The notes under the pieces were generated by a model that saw only the letters and a list, made by a program, of their open reading frames with translations, ran no database searches and was not told the origin of the DNA. From CAZWDL01 sp964632995 (GTDB lineage Bacteria; Bacteroidota; Bacteroidia; Chitinophagales; Saprospiraceae), in contig CAZWDL010000176.1 in NCBI GenBank assembly GCA_964632995.1, positions 1 through 11,759 on the forward strand: DNA of 11,759 nt. The letters are read 5' to 3'. Position 1 is the first letter of the stretch, and every line of letters begins with the position of its first letter. The translations under genes were made by a program, and so were the position numbers. Below, in pieces: positions 8,072-11,759 of the stretch.

Positions 8072-9124
8072 TCACCCCGCATACAAATCCTGAATCGCTT
8101 CTCTGATTTGCTTCGGAGTCCGGTCGAATGCCATTTGAGCATTTTTGACGGTGTACACCGACATGTTTTTCACCCGTCCTTTCGGTTGGTATCTGCCCAG
8201 CTTTTCTACCTGCTTTTTCATTTTGTCGGATAACTGTTTTTTCAAGCGGAAATCGAAAATGAGGGCGTGGCCGAATTTCCGGGTGGCCGACTCCAGACGG
8301 GAGGCGGAATTCACGACATCCCCCAGGAGGGTATAATCTTTCTTGATAGCGGAGCCGATATTCCCTTTGACAATACTGCCGGCCGAGAGGCCGATGCCTG
8401 CGTACAGAAGCTTCAACTGAGGCGCCTGAGCCTTTTTTCTTTGCGCCACCAACTGCTCGATAATAGAAACGGAGGCCCGGACCGCCGCGTCCGCCTGATC
8501 ATACGGAAAGGAAGCCATAAAACCATCACCGATCAGTTTTTCGATCGTACCGCCGGAGCGATGAATAGCTCGGGAGGAAATATCAAAGTAGGTATCGAGC
8601 AGGATTTTCATCTCGTCCAGCTCCAGGATCTCGGCAAAAGAAGTGGAGCCGATCATATCGCAAAACAGCACGACTTTTCGTTCACGTTGAAAGCCCCAAT
8701 CCAATGGATCCTGACCCGACTGAATACCTCTCAGTACCTCTTCCGGCACGTACTTCTCCAACGTAAAATGCGTACGCGAAAGGGTGTCCAGCAGCTTGCG
8801 AATGGGCGTTATCAGCGGATCGGTGTTCTTGTCCAGATCAACCGTTTTCATCTTCCAGCTCGCGTAGTTGCGCTGTGGGATGTTGTACTCTATATTCAGG
8901 ATGTGAATATTGGCGTGGCGGGGATCTGCTTTAATGCTGTTCAGGCAATTGTCCACGGCTTTTTCTTCCCCTTCCAGAATCTGATAAAAAATGCCTTTGA
9001 AGCAAAAGAGTACGCCGGTGAGATTATGCTTCAGGTTGTTTCTGGCCGACACCTCGGCAATCTCCATGATCTCGCGTGCGGTCAGGCCTCTGGCAAAGTT
9101 ACTGATATAGGTCATCCGTTTCAT
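8072..9124 (-). CDS. BLUF-domain class III adenylyl cyclase (photoactivated cyclase, bPAC-like)
   Basis: This is predicted to make cAMP from ATP in response to blue light. The N-terminal BLUF domain (about 1-100) has the flavin-pocket residues Tyr6, Asn30, Gln48, Trp90 and Met92 in the expected contexts (MTYIS, RNNLKHNLTG, FYQILEG, YASWKM). A linker helix (about 101-145) leads to the class III catalytic domain (about 148-335). There, Asp156 (LFCDMIGST) and Asp200 (KLIGDGFMAS) are the metal ligands, Lys196, Asp263 and Thr265 match the adenine-recognition set, and Asn272 and Arg276 (VVNSASRLE) the transition-state residues. Length, domain order and many short blocks agree with Beggiatoa bPAC, also 350 aa as I recall it. 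There is no signal peptide or TM segment, so it is cytosolic. The gene is monocistronic and convergent with the oxidoreductase. No cAMP receptor is in the window. Confidence 0.95.
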   Translation of the reverse strand: MKRMTYISNFARGLTAREIMEIAEVSARNNLKHNLTGVLFCFKGIFYQILEGEEKAVDNCLNSIKADPRHANIHILNIEYNIPQRNYASWKMKTVDLDKNTDPLITPIRKLLDTLSRTHFTLEKYVPEEVLRGIQSGQDPLDWGFQRERKVVLFCDMIGSTSFAEILELDEMKILLDTYFDISSRAIHRSGGTIEKLIGDGFMASFPYDQADAAVRASVSIIEQLVAQRKKAQAPQLKLLYAGIGLSAGSIVKGNIGSAIKKDYTLLGDVVNSASRLESATRKFGHALIFDFRLKKQLSDKMKKQVEKLGRYQPKGRVKNMSVYTVKNAQMAFDRTPKQIREAIQDLYAG

Positions 9125-9236
9125 TCTGCTAATATAAGGTTATCCAACCGGGTAATTCAACACCAAGTTCCTCCACAATCCACCGATACAAAAGTTGAAG
9201 CGGAATACTGAGCTTCGCAAACCACTGAAACCCTTA

Positions 9237-9255
9237 CTAGTGCGCCGCGCACTAG
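9237..9255. repeat. Near-perfect 19-bp palindrome upstream of the BLUF cyclase
   Basis: CTAGTGCGC and GCGCACTAG flank a single central C. It is about 110 bases upstream of the cyclase start. Its compact two-fold symmetry suits a dimeric regulator's operator, but its distance from the gene is large; it could equally be a remnant of mobile DNA. Confidence 0.5.
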
Positions 9256-9312
9256 CTATACCGTGTGTTGTGCCGTCGTAAATTTCATTTCTTAGAAAAT
9301 GGCCTCCCACTT

Positions 9313-9601
9313 TCAAGACGGGTAGTCCGTCTTCATCGTAATTTCTTTGTATAACTTTTGATGAATTCTAAATCTTTTTTCAGACAGTAGCAGATCAGTT
9401 TGCCATATGGCAGCAGGCACACACGCATCTTGCGTAAGAAGTATTAGATACCCATCTCTGTTGAAGAATATTAGCTCTTTGTTATTCCTCTGGTTTTAGG
9501 TGTGATGTTACGCCAGCTTCGAAGTGCATAAAGAAAACCTCTGATCTCATGGCAATCATATTTGTAAAATCATGCTTCTGCCAGGATGAAAAATTTGCCA
9601 T
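9313..9601 (-). pseudogene. Possible frameshifted gene remnant
   Basis: Two overlapping minus-strand open stretches have protein-like composition. The first starts at an ATG at 9601 and runs 39 residues (MANFSSWQKHDFTNMIAMRS at its start) to a stop at 9482. A second, in another frame, runs from 9495 to a stop at 9313 (60 residues, containing KELIFFNRDGYLILLTQDA). A third open frame continues from about 9367 down to 9140 (containing YDEDGLPVLKVGGHFLRNE). Joined by two frameshifts, these would make one protein. I recognise no family, and runs of this length arise by chance fairly often. The order, strand and continuity are the only support. Confidence 0.2.
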
Positions 9602-9605
9602 GAGA
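9545..9605. repeat. Large stem-loop with 11-bp perfect arms
   Basis: TCTCATGGCAA (9545-9555) and TTGCCATGAGA (9595-9605) are perfect reverse complements with a 39-nt loop. They overlap the possible gene remnant. It could be part of a structured RNA or the end of a mobile element; nothing identifies it further. Confidence 0.5.
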
Positions 9606-9873
9606 CAATGCCTGGGAGCTGTATGATATGGGAGATGACAAGAGGCGCCCTCTCCTATAGGCTGGGCTTCAGCCTAAGGTGGGAAAAAAATAACGACCAG
9701 CGCCAACTTTATACACCTAACACCGTTATGCTAATATGACTAACAGCATTAGGTATCCCGAAGCAGAAATGGTTTGAAAGGCAGACCATTTCGCGACGGT
9801 AGGATAGGGAACTCCGTATGAGGCCAACCAATCTGGTCTGGAATAAATCACCCGACTGTAAAATTGACAATTT

Positions 9874-10200
9874 ATGTTCACCCGACTATGGCTGATCGCC
9901 ATTCTGATTCTATTCATCTGCTGGGGTGCCCTGGCACAGCCGCTTGAAGGCAGCTACCGGCTCAGCCTGGAAACCAAACGAGGGCAATTGACCTACGATC
10001 TGCAGCTTGTGCAGGGCACGGACAGCCTGGTTTACGGCGGCGTCAAAGCCTTGCCGGACAGCATCACCTACCAGCGCCCGTTGCGCCTCGAGCGGCTCAC
10101 GGCGGATAGCCTGTACCTTAGTATTTGGGGTAAAACCTGTATCAAAGTAAGCCGGCAGCAAAGTACAGTCGTTTCCATTCGATGTAGCCTCTGTCCATGA
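9874..10200 (+). pseudogene. Signal-peptide protein gene truncated by an IS remnant
   Basis: The ORF encodes 108 aa. Residues 1-21 form a clear signal peptide (MFTRLWLIAILILFICWGALA, cleavage likely after ALA), so the product is exported. Residues 23 to about 95 show alternating hydrophobic and polar residues typical of a beta-rich domain (GSYRLSLET, LTYDLQLV, SLYLSIWG). From about 10164 the reading frame runs antisense through the transposase remnant, which supplies the last dozen residues (ending RCSLCP) and an accidental stop. The native C-terminus is therefore lost and the gene is probably non-functional, although a short exported peptide could still be made. No family is recognisable; a beta-sandwich preceding a hydrolase domain is one guess. 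The start follows an AT-rich leader and gives the signal peptide directly. Confidence 0.6.
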
Positions 10201-10459
10201 CATAGAAAGCATCTGCCTGAAATTCGAGTAAGTCCAACTGGTAGTACTAACTTTTTTGAGCCTGAAGACAAGTCACGATATCCCGAAGACTTTCCCGATG
10301 TGTCAATTGTCCGAAGACCAGGCAAATGAATTGGTCTCGACAGGAAAAGCTGCGTACCCGATAATTACCTTGGTATTTATCGACACAACGTGAAAATTCC
10401 TTACGAGAAGTAAATTCCAGTATTTTAGACAACACGTATTTACCTTTGACCATAATCAT
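10164..10459 (-). mobile_element. Decayed IS4-family transposase (DUF4372 N-terminus joined to DRGY motif)
   Basis: From 10459 the frame reads a DUF4372-like N-terminus (about 70 aa: KGKYVLSKILEF, DKYQGNYRVRSFSCRDQF, FGQLTHRESLRDIV). It then hits TAG at 10249-10247 and continues in the same frame with YYQL, then DLLEFQADAFYVMDRGYIEW, the strand around the second catalytic Asp of IS4 transposases (DRGY). In intact relatives, recalled from memory, a Lys followed by YYHLG occupies the stop position, and about 150-200 residues including the first catalytic Asp separate these blocks. So there is one nonsense change plus a large in-frame deletion. Resemblance ends after KRLY near 10164, where the truncated plus-strand gene begins. 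The transposase cannot be active. No terminal inverted repeats could be fixed. Confidence 0.85.
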
Positions 10460-10511
10460 AGCATTATGGCAAACAAGGTCAAACTTAACCTACTGATTTC
10501 AAATGCGTGAC

Positions 10512-10535
10512 AACGACTTTCCTTTGTAAGTCGTT
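10512..10535. repeat. 8-bp stem-loop between the orphan antitoxin and the IS remnant
   Basis: AACGACTT (10512-10519) and AAGTCGTT (10528-10535) pair around an 8-nt loop. It starts 24 bases past the antitoxin-like stop codon in the transcribed direction. No U-tract follows. It may be a terminator of the Bacteroidota type, an IS end, or a degenerate cassette end. Confidence 0.4.
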
Positions 10536-10558
10536 ACCTTTCATAGCCTTATGGAGTT

Positions 10559-10783
10559 TTAGCCATTGCTTCCTTTTCTTTGGGATCGAACTAATTCAAC
10601 TTCTTTGGTGATCTCTTCTATACTAGGAGCATCTCCTTCCTTTGACCTGAGTTTGGTGAGTAAAGCTGAAAGACGTTCCTTGGGTTCTTCTTCTTCCTGA
10701 ATCCTAATTAAATCCATCTTAGCCAAGTCCTCAAGAATTGCTTTCACCCTTGGATCTATCAGTTCTATCTTCATTATCGTCAT
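10559..10783 (-). CDS. Orphan antitoxin-like small protein
   Basis: The 74-aa product is acidic and helical (ELIDPRVKAILEDLAKMDLI, then EEEEPKERLSALLTKLRSKEG and EEITKEVELVRSQRKG). The final EEITKEVE-VR segment recalls the C-termini of small Bacteroidota antitoxins that precede PIN or RelE-like toxins; this is recollection and no DNA-binding fold is obvious. The first Met is at 10783; Met4 at 10774 may be the true start because MKIELIDPR resembles how such proteins begin and it leaves a GAG at a usable distance. No toxin follows: the next DNA is a hairpin and the IS remnant. It lies immediately beyond the attC-like hairpin on the same strand as the complete TA pair. A plausible promoter is at 10808-10839. 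Confidence 0.6.
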   Translation of the reverse strand: MTIMKIELIDPRVKAILEDLAKMDLIRIQEEEEPKERLSALLTKLRSKEGDAPSIEEITKEVELVRSQRKGSNG

Positions 10784-10807
10784 CTCAACGTATTTTTGGT
10801 CATTAGC

Positions 10808-10839
10808 CCAATTTAATCCTTTTTTGAGTCGCCTTCAAA
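10808..10839 (-). promoter_or_regulatory. Candidate Bacteroidota promoter for the orphan antitoxin
   Basis: On the minus strand, TTTG (10839-10836) is followed after 20 bases by TAAATTGG (10815-10808), close to the Bacteroidota -33 TTTG / -7 TAnnTTTG pattern. It lies 25-34 bases before the two possible start codons. It was identified by eye only. Confidence 0.35.
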
Positions 10840-10852
10840 TTTTCACCTGCTT

Positions 10853-10924
10853 GCCTGCAACGGTTTGGCTATGCGGCGTGCGCCCGCTTAGGGCGCATGA
10901 TCGTCATAGCCTTTTGTGGCAGGC
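10853..10924. repeat. 72-nt attC-like imperfect hairpin following the PIN toxin gene
   Basis: Three nested stems are visible: GCCTGC (10853-10858) with GCAGGC (10919-10924), GGCTATG (10867-10873) with CATAGCC (10905-10911), and TGCGCCC (10879-10885) with GGGCGCA (10891-10897) around a GCTTA loop. Between the outer two stems lie imperfectly matched AACGGTTT and TTTTGTG segments. This imperfect palindrome with two box pairs and unpaired bases resembles an integron attC site. It starts 7 bases past the toxin stop codon. Its outer 15 bases (10853-10867) recur at 11657-11671. The ends do not fit the classical RYYYAAC/GTTRRRY cores exactly. Confidence 0.7.
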
Positions 10925-10931
10925 CGTTTTT

Positions 10932-11372
10932 CTAGCCTTCAAGAATTTTCCTCAGATCATCCATATTCACGACCTTTTCAAATCCTTTATTTTTCAACCC
11001 TTTGTATAACTTTTTGTCTCCTGTCCACAGAGCTGAATCCATTTGCAGGGATAGGGCAACAAAACTTACATCCTTCACATCGATTTCCTTTGTTAGTTCC
11101 TTTGCTCTCTCCCAATTCTCTTCCGAAATCTGATTTTCATTGATAAAGCTTATCTTTTTGATTACCAGGTATAGAAGTTCCAGAAATTCTTTCTCTTCGT
11201 ATCCTGAAATCTTCAGCATTTTTTCCTTTTTATCAAAAAGCTCAATATAGAGGTAGTAACACGATAACTTTTCAACGTCGCGGAGCTCCTTTAACAAAAA
11301 AGTCCCGACAACACCATCGGAACTTAGCAGCGTACTGATCAGTATATTCGTATCGACGACTATCCTTTTCAT
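10932..11372 (-). CDS. PIN-domain toxin (ribonuclease) of a type II toxin-antitoxin pair
   Basis: This is a predicted Mg-dependent endoribonuclease. The 146-aa protein matches a single PIN domain. The acidic metal-binding residues are in place: Asp7 in RIVVDTNILIS, Glu44 in the YIELF helix, Asp101 in IDVKDVSFVALS, and Asp119 in LWTGDKKLYKGLKNKGF. The last two segments are typical of the PIN toxin subgroup common in Bacteroidota. The start codon overlaps the antitoxin stop by one base (TAATG), implying translational coupling, and the product has no signal peptide. The cell's RNA target cannot be told from sequence. By eye the gene is more AT-rich than the efflux and cyclase genes, which fits horizontal acquisition. 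It is followed directly by the attC-like hairpin. Confidence 0.88.
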   Translation of the reverse strand: MKRIVVDTNILISTLLSSDGVVGTFLLKELRDVEKLSCYYLYIELFDKKEKMLKISGYEEKEFLELLYLVIKKISFINENQISEENWERAKELTKEIDVKDVSFVALSLQMDSALWTGDKKLYKGLKNKGFEKVVNMDDLRKILEG

Positions 11373-11578
11373 TAAGTCATCGGATTATTCCTTTTCCCCA
11401 AACCTTCATTGATTTGGTCGGTAATCTCTTGAATTTCTTCTCCCTTGGCCTGGCTCTTTGAGACGATTGTTCGATACCGGAGGAAATCAATGAATTCCTG
11501 GATTTCAACAATGTCCATCAGGTCTCGCGGAATAGTAATAATCAGTTCATCTCCTTTACTCGCAATTGTCATGTCCAT
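11372..11578 (-). CDS. Antitoxin partner of the PIN toxin
   Basis: The 68-aa protein lies immediately upstream of the PIN toxin and overlaps it by one base. The N-terminal part (MTIASKGDELIITIPRDLMD) has the strand-rich ELIITIP pattern that would suit a small DNA-binding or swapped-hairpin fold. The middle (EFIDFLRYRTIVSKSQAKGE) and the polar C-terminal tail would wrap the toxin, as in other PIN antitoxins. It is expected to neutralise the toxin and repress the operon. I do not recognise a named antitoxin family, so the assignment rests mainly on position, size and coupling. Either Met1 (11578) or Met3 (11572) could start it; a purine-rich GAGAGAAAG stretch lies upstream. Confidence 0.75.
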   Translation of the reverse strand: MDMTIASKGDELIITIPRDLMDIVEIQEFIDFLRYRTIVSKSQAKGEEIQEITDQINEGLGKRNNPMT

Positions 11579-11596
11579 GTACTTTTATCTTTCTCT

Positions 11597-11626
11597 CAAA
11601 TTAGTAAATTTAATTTAAAAGGGCAA
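11597..11626 (-). promoter_or_regulatory. Candidate promoter of the TA pair
   Basis: On the minus strand, TTG (11626-11624) is followed after 20 bases by TAATTTG (11603-11597), near the Bacteroidota consensus and with the same geometry as the candidate at 10808-10839. It lies about 18 bases before the antitoxin start, inside AT-rich DNA. Identified by eye only. Confidence 0.3.
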
Positions 11627-11656
11627 TCCGGTTAGACGATGTTGTTTTCTTTAATG

Positions 11657-11759
11657 GCCTGCAACGGTTTGCAGCTACCCGAAGGTGGCGATTTCGAAGC
11701 ACTTCATTTTCAACCAAGCACAAACTTTGATAGAAGCACAATGCTTGATTTAACCACTG
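11657..11759. repeat. Second cassette-end-like repeat, cut by the window edge
   Basis: The first 15 bases (GCCTGCAACGGTTTG, 11657-11671) are identical to the start of the hairpin at 10853. The following CAGCTACCCGAAGGTGG has no partner inside the window; if this is the same kind of hairpin, its other half lies beyond 11759. An internal 6-bp pair (CAAGCA 11715-11720 with TGCTTG 11742-11747) is visible. No gene is seen in 11579-11759. Confidence 0.55.

Larger units (their letters stand above)
9125..9873. other. 749-base stretch without an intact gene, rich in inverted repeats
   Basis: No convincing intact coding region lies here. Inverted repeats seen are 9237-9255 (9 bp, 1-nt centre), 9315-9333 (7-bp stem, 5-nt loop), 9545-9605 (11-bp stem), 9658-9676 (7-bp stem TAGGCTG/CAGCCTA) and 9766-9792 (8-bp stem GAAATGGT/ACCATTTC). 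A possible frameshifted gene remnant on the minus strand overlaps part of it. The cyclase promoter should lie just above 9124 and that of the plus-strand gene just before 9874, but I could not identify either with confidence. Confidence 0.6.

Noticed and set aside
8267..9211. 314-aa plus-strand open frame opposite the BLUF cyclase
   Set aside because: Antisense shadow; all conserved motifs belong to the minus-strand frame.
9443..9453. ATTAGATACCC, identical to a conserved 16S rRNA segment
   Set aside because: The flanks do not continue as 16S rRNA on either side; an 11-base match by chance.
9610..9680. GAGCTGTATGAT followed by a hairpin, recalling group II intron domain V
   Set aside because: The complementary arm and GNRA-type loop of domain V do not follow, and no reverse transcriptase is present.
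9708..9760. ACCTAAC...GTTATGC as a classical attC site
   Set aside because: The two cores are only a few bases apart with no stem-loop between them of the right form.
9910..10212. 100-aa minus-strand open frame covering the truncated gene and IS end
   Set aside because: Frame differs from the transposase frame and lies antisense to a clear signal peptide gene.

Overview
The window looks like a member of the Bacteroidota, most plausibly a Saprospiraceae/Lewinella-like organism. The clues are weak Shine-Dalgarno sites with AT-rich leaders, TTTG/TAnnTTTG-like promoters, a CzcA-TolC fusion pump, a DUF4372-type IS4 transposase remnant, and a PIN toxin pair of a kind common in that phylum. This assignment is inferred from gene content; there is no rRNA gene or marker to fix it.

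Region 1 (1-6150, minus strand) is a heavy-metal efflux operon. Read in the direction of transcription it holds a small exported His-rich protein (6150-5755), a 1434-residue CzcA-type RND pump fused to a TolC-like outer-membrane domain (5665-1361), and a lipoprotein periplasmic adaptor (1258-110). Together these give a complete tripartite exporter from two polypeptides. The pump carries the DFG/DG/E motif in TM4 that is typical of divalent-cation (Co/Zn/Cd) exporters. A strong inverted repeat with two competing arms lies between pump and adaptor, and a heptamer microsatellite abuts the adaptor stop codon.

Region 2 (6201-9124) holds a hairpin, a 1-Cys peroxiredoxin (minus), a divergent zinc-free MDR/quinone-reductase-type oxidoreductase (plus), and a 350-residue BLUF-class III cyclase (minus). 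The last closely resembles the photoactivated adenylyl cyclase bPAC of Beggiatoa. All flavin-pocket, metal and ATP-specificity residues that I can align from memory are present. It is the most striking gene in the window.

Region 3 (9125-10560) is a scrapyard. It has about 750 bases without an intact gene but with many inverted repeats and a possible frameshifted gene remnant, then a signal-peptide protein gene truncated by an IS4-family remnant. The transposase remnant itself has a nonsense codon and a large in-frame internal deletion.

Region 4 (10559-11759) is AT-rich accessory DNA on the minus strand. It contains an orphan antitoxin-like ORF and an overlapping antitoxin/PIN-toxin pair. The pair is followed within a few bases by a 72-nt attC-like imperfect hairpin, and it is preceded by a second copy of that hairpin's 15-bp end motif that runs off the window edge. 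Gene pair plus trailing hairpin, bounded by the same end motif, is the layout of an integron-style cassette, although no integrase is in view and the ends do not match the classical attC core exactly.
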